This document shows, piece by piece, positions 1 to 5,908 of a stretch of 6,034 nucleotides of DNA. This DNA is from an uncultured Rickettsiales bacterium (GTDB lineage: Bacteria; Pseudomonadota; Alphaproteobacteria; Rs-D84). The stretch spans positions 1-6,034 of the forward strand of contig UROD01000051.1 of the NCBI GenBank assembly GCA_900549365.1, given 5' to 3'. How positions within the stretch are numbered: the first letter of the stretch is position 1; every line of letters begins with the position of its first letter. The notes beneath the pieces were generated by a model that searched no databases, had not been told where the DNA came from, and saw only the letters and a program-made list of their open reading frames with translations. The position numbers and the translations under genes are program-made.

Positions 1-34
1 CTATCTATTATCTATGCTCTATTATCTATTCTCT
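1..34. repeat. Heptameric tandem repeat downstream of parB
   Basis: Read on the minus strand, these bases split into consecutive 7-base units: AGAGAAT, AGATAAT, AGAGCAT, AGATAAT and a partial AGATAG. The first two pairs also form a 14-base period with 13 of 14 positions identical. The array begins right after the parB terminator and runs off the left window edge, so its full length is unknown. No ORF or promoter is evident in it. It has the same period, but not the same sequence, as the array behind gpsA at the other end of the window. Confidence 0.75.
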
Positions 35-36
35 AA

Positions 37-62
37 AAAAATGCCCCCATCGGGGCATTTTT
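37..62 (-). terminator. Intrinsic terminator of parAB
   Basis: An 11-bp perfect stem (37-47 with 52-62) has a GC-rich core ATGCCCC/GGGGCAT and a 4-base loop. In the minus direction it is followed by a run of seven Ts, which fits a rho-independent terminator. The A/T flanks also give a T-run in the plus direction, so it may act both ways. The stem includes two bases of the parB stop codon (61-63), so the 3' untranslated region is essentially only the hairpin. Confidence 0.92.
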
Positions 63-942
63 ATTTAGCCAGTTTTTCAACCAATTCATTCAGTTGCACA
101 CGGGTGGCAAATGATATAACAATCTGGCCCGCACCACCACGACGTTCTGATATCTTGGCCTTTGCACCAATGGCATCGGAAATGCGGCGTTCCATATCAC
201 GACGGACGTTGTCATCAATCGTTTTATTTGTGTATGCACGACTGGTACTGCGACGTGCGCCCTGCTTTACACGCGTGGCCGCGTCCGCCACCGACAGGCC
301 GTTTTGAACAATTTCACGTGCCAATTCTGCTGGATTTTCTGCAACCGCGATTGTACGCGCATGCGATGCCGACAATTCGCCCGACTTTACCATTTCTTTG
401 ACACTGTCTGGCAATGTGCAAATACGCAACATGTTGCGAATATAACTCTCTGACTTGCTAATCAGGCGCGACACATCGTCCATGGAATAGCCGCACTTTT
501 CCATTATGTTTTGGTATGCAGCGGCCTCTTCTATTGGGTTCAGGTTTTCACGCTGGACATTTTCAATCAGCGCAATTTCCATCGCATTACCATCGTCCAA
601 TGTTTTGACCAATGCAGGAATTTCCGCCAGCCCCGCCATCTTGCTGGCGCGATAACGACGTTCGCCCGCCACGATTTCATACATATACGGACGATTTGTA
701 ACCGCACGCAACAAGATTGGTTGCAATACGCCCTTCTCTTTTATAGACGCCGCCAAATCCGCCAATTCGGCATCTGTAAACGTCTTGCGCGGCTGGTCAG
801 GGTTTGCACCAATTTGCGCCAACGGTATTTGTTTTACCACAACGCGATCACCACCAGTCAATGCAGTGATATCTGGCACAGATATACCGATTTCATTTTG
901 TAACTCGGCCAAGCCGCGCCCCAATCCAAACTTAGTTGCCAT
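61..942 (-). CDS. parB: Chromosome-partitioning protein ParB (CTPase clamp)
   Basis: The 293-residue product is a full-length ParB/Spo0J-type centromere-binding protein, which loads at parS, slides as a CTP-gated clamp and stimulates ParA. Visible parts in order: the N-terminal GLGRGLAEL segment (6-14) that typically contacts ParA; the CTP-binding domain with GVLQPILLR (71-79), GERRYRAS (93-100) and ENVQRENLNPIEEA (127-140); a helix-turn-helix around 154-178; and a C-terminal dimerisation domain (about 270-291). The start at 942 is preceded by an AAGGGGA ribosome-binding site (948-954) and overlaps the 3' end of parA by 11 bp, implying translational coupling. One oddity is the recognition helix, which reads KSES (163-166) where the family normally has KSR, and SHAR (193-196) where GHAR is usual. 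The family assignment is very secure; altered DNA specificity is inference. Confidence 0.97.
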   Translation of the reverse strand: MATKFGLGRGLAELQNEIGISVPDITALTGGDRVVVKQIPLAQIGANPDQPRKTFTDAELADLAASIKEKGVLQPILLRAVTNRPYMYEIVAGERRYRASKMAGLAEIPALVKTLDDGNAMEIALIENVQRENLNPIEEAAAYQNIMEKCGYSMDDVSRLISKSESYIRNMLRICTLPDSVKEMVKSGELSASHARTIAVAENPAELAREIVQNGLSVADAATRVKQGARRSTSRAYTNKTIDDNVRRDMERRISDAIGAKAKISERRGGAGQIVISFATRVQLNELVEKLAK

Positions 943-1714
943 TTTCGTCCCCTTCCAATTTTTGAATTATTTCGGTTGCAACGCGCAGATACGCCTGTGC
1001 GCCACTTGAATTAAAATCATAGAATAACGCCGGCTTACCGAAACTGGGCGCTTCGGATACACGGACATTGCGCGGAACAACGGTCTTGAATACTTGGTCG
1101 CCAAATGTTTTGCGCACATCATCATCAACCGCACGCGTGACGCCATAACGGCGGTCGTACATGGTCAGCAAGAACCCCAGCACCGCCAATTTCGGGTTTA
1201 TTTTGTCGTGCACGGCACGGATTGTCATCAACAACTGTTGCACACCCTCTAACGAATAAAACTCGCACTGCATAGGAACAACAGCCCAATCAGACGCAAC
1301 CAATGCGTTTATAGTCAAATACCCCAATGTCGGCGGGCAATCCAATAATATATAATCGTAATGCGACGCAACCGTTGCCAATGCGTCACGCAGGCGAAAT
1401 TCGCGATTATCAGCGTCCAGCAAATCAATTTCTGCACCCGCCAACGCCATACTGGACGGCATAATGTGCATATTTGGTACGGCGGTTGTCAAAATGTTGT
1501 CAGCGGCTGTGGCTGTGCCCATAATAACACCATAAACACTTTGGCGATGCGCGCTGCGCACAAAACCCAAACCCGTGCCGGCATTACCTTGGGGGTCCAA
1601 ATCAACCAACAAAACACGCTTTTTAATTGCCGCCAATGACGCGCCAATATTGATTGCGGTTGTTGTTTTACCAACACCGCCCTTTTGATTCGCAAATGCA
1701 ATTATTGTTGCCAT
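932..1714 (-). CDS. parA: Chromosome-partitioning ATPase ParA (Soj family)
   Basis: The 260-residue product is a deviant-Walker-A P-loop ATPase that forms ATP-dependent DNA-bound dimers on the nucleoid and is stimulated by ParB to move origins. Motifs: Walker A KGGVGKTTT (11-19) with signature Lys11 and Lys16, A' motif LLVDLDPQGN (35-44), Walker B LLDCPP (123-128), and the C-terminal VPRNVRVSEAPSFGKP block (213-228) typical of chromosomal ParA. The ATG at 1714 was chosen because the protein then begins MATIIAFANQKGG as in the family and because GGTGA (1722-1726) lies 7 bases upstream. An in-frame TTG at 1774 would add 20 residues, but it coincides with the predicted -35 box. The gene is first of the parA-parB operon. 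Upstream in the same orientation the next gene is rsmG, separated by an inserted opposite-strand gene. Confidence 0.97.
   Translation of the reverse strand: MATIIAFANQKGGVGKTTTAINIGASLAAIKKRVLLVDLDPQGNAGTGLGFVRSAHRQSVYGVIMGTATAADNILTTAVPNMHIMPSSMALAGAEIDLLDADNREFRLRDALATVASHYDYILLDCPPTLGYLTINALVASDWAVVPMQCEFYSLEGVQQLLMTIRAVHDKINPKLAVLGFLLTMYDRRYGVTRAVDDDVRKTFGDQVFKTVVPRNVRVSEAPSFGKPALFYDFNSSGAQAYLRVATEIIQKLEGDENGN
948..954 (-). promoter_or_regulatory. parB ribosome-binding site inside parA
   Basis: The minus strand reads AAGGGGA five bases before the parB ATG, within the last codons of parA. It supports the start at 942 and shows that this genome uses Shine-Dalgarno signals for operon-internal genes. 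Confidence 0.7.
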
Positions 1715-1747
1715 TCGTTTTTCACCGTTCCTTTGTATGCTGCAAGT

Positions 1748-1774
1748 ATTATAAAAAACGCACAAACCGGTCAA
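1748..1774 (-). promoter_or_regulatory. Predicted sigma70-type promoter of parAB
   Basis: The minus strand carries TTGACC (1774-1769; 5/6 match to the -35 consensus), a 15-base spacer, and a perfect TATAAT (1753-1748). Transcription would begin near 1741, leaving a leader of about 27 bases with a GGTGA ribosome-binding site before the parA ATG. The spacer is shorter than the ideal 17, which is the main reservation. Confidence 0.6.
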
Positions 1775-1826
1775 GGTAATTATATTTTATAAACTAAAAA
1801 CATAGTAAATACAATTCAATAAATTT

Positions 1827-1842
1827 TGTTTCATATGAAATA
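1827..1842. promoter_or_regulatory. Degenerate parS-like palindrome, upstream copy
   Basis: TGTTTCATATGAAATA contains the perfect 12-bp palindrome TTTCATATGAAA and matches the canonical parS TGTTTCACGTGAAACA at 13 of 16 positions; it differs at the central CG and one outer base. It lies between parA and the divergent HEVEH gene, 8 bases upstream of that gene's -35 box, a normal place for parS or for an operator. ParB binding is inferred. In AT-rich DNA a chance palindrome or another repressor's operator remains possible. Confidence 0.5.
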
Positions 1843-1850
1843 AACGACGT

Positions 1851-1878
1851 TTGACATACGCATATTTTGTTATACAAT
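1851..1878 (+). promoter_or_regulatory. Predicted promoter of the HEVEH-protein gene (leaderless)
   Basis: A perfect -35 box TTGACA (1851-1856) is followed after 16 bases by TACAAT (1873-1878; 5/6 match to -10). The expected transcription start, about 7 bases downstream, falls at 1885-1886, the ATG itself. No Shine-Dalgarno sequence precedes the ATG, consistent with a leaderless mRNA. Confidence 0.65.
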
Positions 1879-1885
1879 TTATAAT

Positions 1886-2809
1886 ATGCGGTTCAAAACA
1901 TTGTTTACTTTATCAACATCTGTTGTCGCCAGCGCATTATTGTGCTGGGGCGGGGTGAAAAAACATCAAAAAACACCGGTAAATGCCGGTAAATTTTCAA
2001 CTGTTCAGACGCTTGAAATTACCAGTGATACAATTCGCGTAACCGATTCGAATTTTAATCATATTTCTAGAACCGCTGCGGCTGGATTATTTTTGCCATA
2101 TGAAAACAGGGTTGTTGTATATCATTTTGAACCGATGGACACAACCGCACGCGTGCAACGTTTTTGCAACAACAATAATCAAATGAAGCCGTTGGTACAG
2201 CGGCACGAGGTAGAGCACGCACGAAAAGCAATATTTACCCGCCAAGACAGATTGCACACATCGTATGTGCGTGGGCAAATTGCCGCCATGAATGAAATCA
2301 TCGCCCCTGCATCTGAAATCATAGAGGCATTGGATTGGCGCGCCACACACGGGCGACGTTTTCCTGTGCTGTCAAATTGTTTGGCACGTGCCGACCGTGA
2401 TATTGTACGTATGGCGGACACATTGGGAATGACATGGCCACTGGATTTTAACAGACCCGAAATTGCAACACTGGTTATGAAATACGCATTGCAAAAATTC
2501 CAAATTGAATTTAATCGCGGCATATATCGCACCACTATACGCAGGGCCACCGAATCGATATCGGACAAAAAATATATTCCAAACGACCAATGCGGTTTTC
2601 CATTCCAAGATATGCTGTTCTGTCCGGAATCAGATATGTGGGCGCCAATGTGGTCATTTAACTCGCTGCGTGGGCGCGTAAACCCGTGGATGTTTGCAGA
2701 CGCAGCTATGCGCAAAAAACTGCTGGGCGACGTGGACAATTTTGTCGAAACTGCCAGTGGCATAGCCGGCAAAAAACCACCTTTTTTACAAAACGCAAAA
2801 ATTCGCTGA
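1886..2809 (+). CDS. Exported protein of unknown family with HExxH motif
   Basis: I do not recognise the family of this 307-residue protein. The N-terminus has basic residues and then a hydrophobic stretch (about 5-20, ending ALLC), suggesting a Sec signal peptide or membrane anchor. The cysteine is not in a proper lipobox, because Leu rather than Gly/Ala/Ser precedes it. A strand-like segment (75-80) is followed by HEVEH (107-111), which fits the HExxH zinc-binding/catalytic motif. A Glu in NEIIAP (Glu138), 27 residues after the second His, could be a third ligand, reminiscent of the NE motif of gluzincins. Four later cysteines (95, 165, 236, 246) could form disulfides outside the cytoplasm. 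The C-terminal third is rich in Trp and Phe. The gene is alone on the plus strand between parA and rsmG, with its own strong-looking promoter. That the gene is real is likely; peptidase activity is only a hypothesis. Confidence 0.82.
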   Translation: MRFKTLFTLSTSVVASALLCWGGVKKHQKTPVNAGKFSTVQTLEITSDTIRVTDSNFNHISRTAAAGLFLPYENRVVVYHFEPMDTTARVQRFCNNNNQMKPLVQRHEVEHARKAIFTRQDRLHTSYVRGQIAAMNEIIAPASEIIEALDWRATHGRRFPVLSNCLARADRDIVRMADTLGMTWPLDFNRPEIATLVMKYALQKFQIEFNRGIYRTTIRRATESISDKKYIPNDQCGFPFQDMLFCPESDMWAPMWSFNSLRGRVNPWMFADAAMRKKLLGDVDNFVETASGIAGKKPPFLQNAKIR

Positions 2810-2827
2810 TATCAATAAACTATTGCT

Positions 2828-2843
2828 TATTTCACATGAAATT
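2828..2843. promoter_or_regulatory. Degenerate parS-like palindrome, downstream copy
   Basis: TATTTCACATGAAATT contains TTTCACATGAAA (arms ATTTCA/TGAAAT around CA) and matches canonical parS at 12 of 16 positions. It shares the TTTCAYATGAAA core with the copy at 1827-1842. Most of it lies in the 32-bp spacer between the convergent HEVEH gene and rsmG, and its right end touches the rsmG stop codon. It could instead be part of a weak 3' hairpin for rsmG. The match is suggestive only. Confidence 0.4.
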
Positions 2844-3402
2844 ACCGGTATTTTTTGATAATTATGATATACCCATCACCAGTGCGTGATTTTACTAATT
2901 CGTAATCAAATTTATACTTGGTTTGTGCGTTTGCAATTTCTGCCGATATTTCCCGACCTTTTAGTAAAAAAAGCCGGCATTTTGTTTTTGCAACATAGTC
3001 CAAAATTTTAATCAATGGGGCAAATGCACGTGCCGTGAACACAATATTACCGGTATTTGCCGGCATTTTTTTAACAAAATCTTCGACCCGACCGTGATAG
3101 ATTGTCAAATTTTGTAAATCCAGATGTTCTTTGACCGCAGTCAAAAATGCGACCTTTTTACCAATCGATTCGATGCATGTCACGTGCCAGCCCAAAATTA
3201 CCAAAACAACCCCAGGAAAACCGGCCCCACTGCCCAAATCGATGATTTGTGCATCCGGTGGCAAAACGTCCGCCAATTGTGCCGAATCGGCAAAATGACG
3301 GTTTTCAATGTCAGACAGCGTGCTGGGCGCAACCAAATTCATTTTGGCCGACCACGCACGCAACATATCTGCGTATTGTTGAAATTTGACTTTATTATCC
3401 AT
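2842..3402 (-). CDS. rsmG: 16S rRNA (guanine527-N7)-methyltransferase RsmG
   Basis: The 186-residue product is a GidB/RsmG methyltransferase, which uses S-adenosylmethionine to methylate G527 of 16S rRNA in the 530 loop. Visible motifs: KMNLVAP (20-26), RHFADS (35-40), the SAM-binding loop IDLGSGAGFPG (54-64), the acidic ribose contact ES (78-79), GRVED (104-108), ARAFAPL (124-130) and LLKGR (146-150). The family is usually a little over 200 residues. Here about 18-20 N-terminal residues are missing, but this is the real start: the upstream frame has no start codon before an in-frame TAA at 3444-3442. No Shine-Dalgarno sequence precedes the ATG, and the predicted -10 is 8 bases away, so the mRNA appears leaderless. 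It converges on the HEVEH gene and diverges from the TPR gene. In many Alphaproteobacteria rsmG lies directly before parA. Confidence 0.95.
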   Translation of the reverse strand: MDNKVKFQQYADMLRAWSAKMNLVAPSTLSDIENRHFADSAQLADVLPPDAQIIDLGSGAGFPGVVLVILGWHVTCIESIGKKVAFLTAVKEHLDLQNLTIYHGRVEDFVKKMPANTGNIVFTARAFAPLIKILDYVAKTKCRLFLLKGREISAEIANAQTKYKFDYELVKSRTGDGYIIIIKKYR

Positions 3403-3414
3403 AAGCGGTATTCT
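3386..3414 (+). promoter_or_regulatory. Predicted promoter of TPR-gpsA operon
   Basis: TTGACT (3386-3391; 5/6 match to -35) is followed after exactly 17 bases by TATTCT (3409-3414; 4/6 match to -10). The -35 box lies inside the first codons of rsmG. Predicted transcription begins around 3421, leaving only two or three bases before the TPR ATG, which also lacks a Shine-Dalgarno sequence. The -10 overlaps the opposing rsmG -10 almost completely. Confidence 0.55.
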
Positions 3415-3418
3415 AGCA
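3410..3418 (-). promoter_or_regulatory. Predicted extended -10 promoter of rsmG
   Basis: The minus strand reads TGCTAGAAT, an extended -10 element (TGn plus TAGAAT, 5/6 match to TATAAT) at 3418-3410. No good -35 is seen at the right distance, which an extended -10 can offset. The predicted start near 3403 adjoins the rsmG ATG at 3402, so the transcript would be leaderless. Confidence 0.5.
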
Positions 3419-3423
3419 CAGTT

Positions 3424-5040
3424 ATGAGAAAAATAGAAAGTTTATTTATTGGGGCGGCGTGTTTAGCAACTGTGACAGGGGCGGGCGTTGCAATCTGGAA
3501 TTACGAAAATATATCGAGCAAGAATGCCGCGCACACGTTCCAAACCACCCCGCATGGGGCGTATTTGGCCGCACGACACGCAATATATGTTAATGATTTT
3601 GACCGTGCTGTCGTGTTTTCTGAAAAACTTGCCGATGTGCCATTTGACAGCGTAAGAAGCGTACGTTCTTTGTCCAGTTTTTTGGCCGGAAAAATGCCAG
3701 AAACCTCCAGCGATATGCAAAAAGTATCTGCGCCTGTGGCCAAGTTGATTTATGACGCGCATCTGGTTCTGAATGACGATTGGGACACTTTTTACAAACG
3801 TCATAAAAATGACAAGTCGGCACTGATGGCACCATTCAAGATATGGTCAATGATTGGCAATAATCGCCGTACAGAGGCGTTAAAGTTCGTCGACAGCACA
3901 CCCACCAATGATGCATGGAAATCGTTTATGCGCGGGCAAATTTATGCAGAAACAGGCAATACAAAACGTGCCGCCGAAGAATTTGCCAATGTACGTTGTG
4001 ATTTTATGAATATAAATGATTACAGATATATCATGTCATTTTATATTCACAATGATATGCATGATGCGGCGGATGGGCTGCGTCATGATTTCACATCGCA
4101 TTTGGGCGGCATGTATATGCTGGAATATACGGATATTCCCGCGTGGGAAACGTTTGCGGGCACCAAGAATGCATTGGCGTTCAGTTTGGTTCAAACCGTA
4201 TCGCACACCCAGATTATGATGTATTCTGATTTATCGTTGCTGATGCTGCGATTCGCGGAAATTACCGGCCCGAATTTTGACAGTAATAACGATGCAATCA
4301 ACTATTATCTGGGCCAATTTTTCTTTAATAACGGCGGCGATTACCAGACGTATTTTGACCGCATTGACCCGTCCAGCCCATATTACTTGTTTGGCGCTTT
4401 GCGCAATGCAGAGCGGGGCGGAAACATCGCAGCGTTGGAACGTATTGTGAATATAAACCCGCTGTTTGTGCCGGCGGTGGAACGCTTGGTCGGGTATCAC
4501 GTGCAGCAGGGAAACTATCGCACGGCGTTACGCACAATAAAACGCTCTCTGGATAATCCAAATTTAACCGAGAATGGGCGTGCGCGTTTCTTGCGTAATC
4601 GCGCGTATGTGCACTATATTTTTGGCAAATATGACGACGCACAGCGCGACATCAATTCCGCGACAGATGTTCTGCCGACAGATGGCGACGGTATGATTAT
4701 ACAGGTGTTGGTATGGGCGGCCCAGAATCAAGAATTGGATCGTGCATACGATTATGCCATGACGGTTTTAATACGTGATGTTCGCAATGTTCGGGCATGG
4801 GACGCAGTTGGTGTTACGGTTGCTGCCCGCGAAGGCGTGGCCGAAGGTATCAAAATCTTGACCGAGGTTTCTGAACGCGCACATGAATGTTCATCGCTGT
4901 ATATGCATCTGGGGGATATGTACGTCCAGATGGGGAATATTGAACAAGCACGCAAGGCATATCAAGCGGCGATAGATTTATCAAATGATGGATTGGTACG
5001 TATGTCTGTTGTGCAAGAAAAACTGAGGAAACTAAAATGA
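3424..5040 (+). CDS. Membrane-anchored tetratricopeptide-repeat protein
   Basis: The 538-residue product begins with a short basic head and one hydrophobic segment (about 7-25), predicting an inner-membrane anchor or uncleaved signal with the rest in the periplasm. The remainder is helical-repeat sequence. TPR-like units are visible around 45-75, 165-190, 325-380, 387-420, 425-455 and most clearly 490-523 (LYMHLGDMYVQMGNIEQARK). TPR proteins are protein-protein scaffolds; no catalytic motif is seen and no partner can be named. The reading frame stays open upstream to 3124, but that part is antisense to rsmG, whereas starting at 3424 places the hydrophobic anchor at the N-terminus and fits the promoter. 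The 3' end overlaps gpsA by 4 bp (ATGA), so the two genes are cotranscribed and probably translationally coupled. The middle (200-320) is weakly repeat-like. Confidence 0.88.
   Translation: MRKIESLFIGAACLATVTGAGVAIWNYENISSKNAAHTFQTTPHGAYLAARHAIYVNDFDRAVVFSEKLADVPFDSVRSVRSLSSFLAGKMPETSSDMQKVSAPVAKLIYDAHLVLNDDWDTFYKRHKNDKSALMAPFKIWSMIGNNRRTEALKFVDSTPTNDAWKSFMRGQIYAETGNTKRAAEEFANVRCDFMNINDYRYIMSFYIHNDMHDAADGLRHDFTSHLGGMYMLEYTDIPAWETFAGTKNALAFSLVQTVSHTQIMMYSDLSLLMLRFAEITGPNFDSNNDAINYYLGQFFFNNGGDYQTYFDRIDPSSPYYLFGALRNAERGGNIAALERIVNINPLFVPAVERLVGYHVQQGNYRTALRTIKRSLDNPNLTENGRARFLRNRAYVHYIFGKYDDAQRDINSATDVLPTDGDGMIIQVLVWAAQNQELDRAYDYAMTVLIRDVRNVRAWDAVGVTVAAREGVAEGIKILTEVSERAHECSSLYMHLGDMYVQMGNIEQARKAYQAAIDLSNDGLVRMSVVQEKLRKLK
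5025..5029 (+). promoter_or_regulatory. gpsA ribosome-binding site inside TPR gene
   Basis: GAGGA lies 7 bases before the gpsA ATG (5037), within the last codons of the upstream gene. It fixes the gpsA start and shows that reinitiation across the ATGA overlap is backed by a normal Shine-Dalgarno site, unlike the promoter-proximal genes. Confidence 0.75.
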
Positions 5041-5906
5041 AAGTAGGGGTTATTGGCGCGGGCGCATGGGGTACTGCGTTAGGCACAATTGTCGCACGTG
5101 GCGGTACAGATGTTATTTTATGGTCTTATGATGGGGCAAAAAAGGATTTTGATGGCGTTGCATCGCCGGACAATCTGTATGTCACCAAAAACATGGCTGA
5201 TATGGGCGAATGTGATACATGGCTGGTTGTAACGCCCGCGGCATTTTTTCGCGAAACTGTACGCAATGCGGCACAGTATTATAGTGGTCAACCTGTTGTA
5301 ATTTGCACCAAGGGGGCCGAGCCCACAACAGGTGAATTTATGTCTGAAATTATGGCAACAGAATTACCAATGGCGCGTGATTTGGCGGTGCTGTCTGGGC
5401 CACAATTCGCGGCCGAGGTTGCACGTGGCGTCCCGACAGGTTCAACACTGGCCACACGCAGCATAATTGCATTGCAGACGGGCAGGGAAATATTCAACCA
5501 ATTATATATCAACCCCACCGATGATATTATCGGCACAGAAATATGTGGCGTGGGCAAGAATGCCGTGGCACTGATTGCTGGTTATAATTCAGTGGCGGCG
5601 ACCGGCGAAAACGAACGCGCACTGATATTCACCCGTGCCTGGGGCGAGGTCGCAAAAATCGGTATCGCCATGGGCGCAAAAACAGAAACATTCTTGGACT
5701 TGTGCGGAATAGGGGACTTGTTCTTGTCTGCGACATCGGCCACCAGCCGTAATTTCGCGGGCGGTATGGCGATTGCCAATGGCGATGCCGTCGTCGGCAC
5801 AGTCGAAGGCATTTTCGCACTGTCGGGTCTGATTCGTCGCGCCGCCGCATTGGACGTTGAAACGCCAACGCTAACCCAGATGCAGGAAAAGATGGGACTG
5901 AAATAA
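5037..5906 (+). CDS. gpsA: Glycerol-3-phosphate dehydrogenase [NAD(P)+] GpsA
   Basis: The 289-residue product reduces dihydroxyacetone phosphate to sn-glycerol-3-phosphate in the cytoplasm, supplying phospholipid backbones. Motifs: the N-terminal Rossmann loop VIGAGAWGTAL (5-15), TKGAE with conserved Lys92 (91-95), LSGPQFAAEVARG (119-131), the catalytic-domain Lys174 in GVGKNAVALIAG (171-182), GIGDL (224-228) and SATSATSRN (231-239) with the substrate-phosphate-binding Arg. The usual length is about 330. The deficit appears spread over loops: a shortened region around residues 36-60 of the NAD domain, and a deletion of roughly ten residues between SRNFAGG and VEG (about 245-257). The key residues are kept, so the enzyme is probably active. 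The start is set by the GAGGA site and ATGA overlap with the TPR gene. No convincing intrinsic terminator follows. Confidence 0.96.
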   Translation: MKVGVIGAGAWGTALGTIVARGGTDVILWSYDGAKKDFDGVASPDNLYVTKNMADMGECDTWLVVTPAAFFRETVRNAAQYYSGQPVVICTKGAEPTTGEFMSEIMATELPMARDLAVLSGPQFAAEVARGVPTGSTLATRSIIALQTGREIFNQLYINPTDDIIGTEICGVGKNAVALIAGYNSVAATGENERALIFTRAWGEVAKIGIAMGAKTETFLDLCGIGDLFLSATSATSRNFAGGMAIANGDAVVGTVEGIFALSGLIRRAAALDVETPTLTQMQEKMGLK

Positions 5907-5908
5907 AA

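Noticed and set aside
310..325. TTTCACGTG half-site inside parB as a parS
   Set aside because: Only one arm matches (10/16 to the canonical site); the other arm CCAAT does not, and the codons explain the sequence.
1715..1774. 20-residue N-terminal extension of ParA from a TTG start
   Set aside because: The TTG is part of the predicted -35 box TTGACC, the extension includes the -10, and ParA proteins normally begin just before the AFANQKGG motif.
2179..2772. Long minus-strand ORF opposite the HEVEH gene
   Set aside because: It has no recognisable domain, promoter or ribosome-binding site; the plus-strand protein has a signal-like N-terminus and a good promoter. It looks like a shadow frame.
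2813..2825. CAATA/TATTG hairpin as terminator for the convergent genes
   Set aside because: The stem is 5 bp, almost all A/T, with a 3-base loop and no T-run; too weak to call.
3176..3191. CACGTG centre inside rsmG as a parS
   Set aside because: Flanking bases fail (9/16) and there is no palindromic extension. CACGTG cores at 2385-2390 and elsewhere fail in the same way.
3124..3423. Upstream 100-codon extension of the TPR gene
   Set aside because: It is entirely antisense to rsmG apart from the spacer, has no homology-like sequence, and would bury the N-terminal membrane anchor; the start at 3424 fits the promoter.
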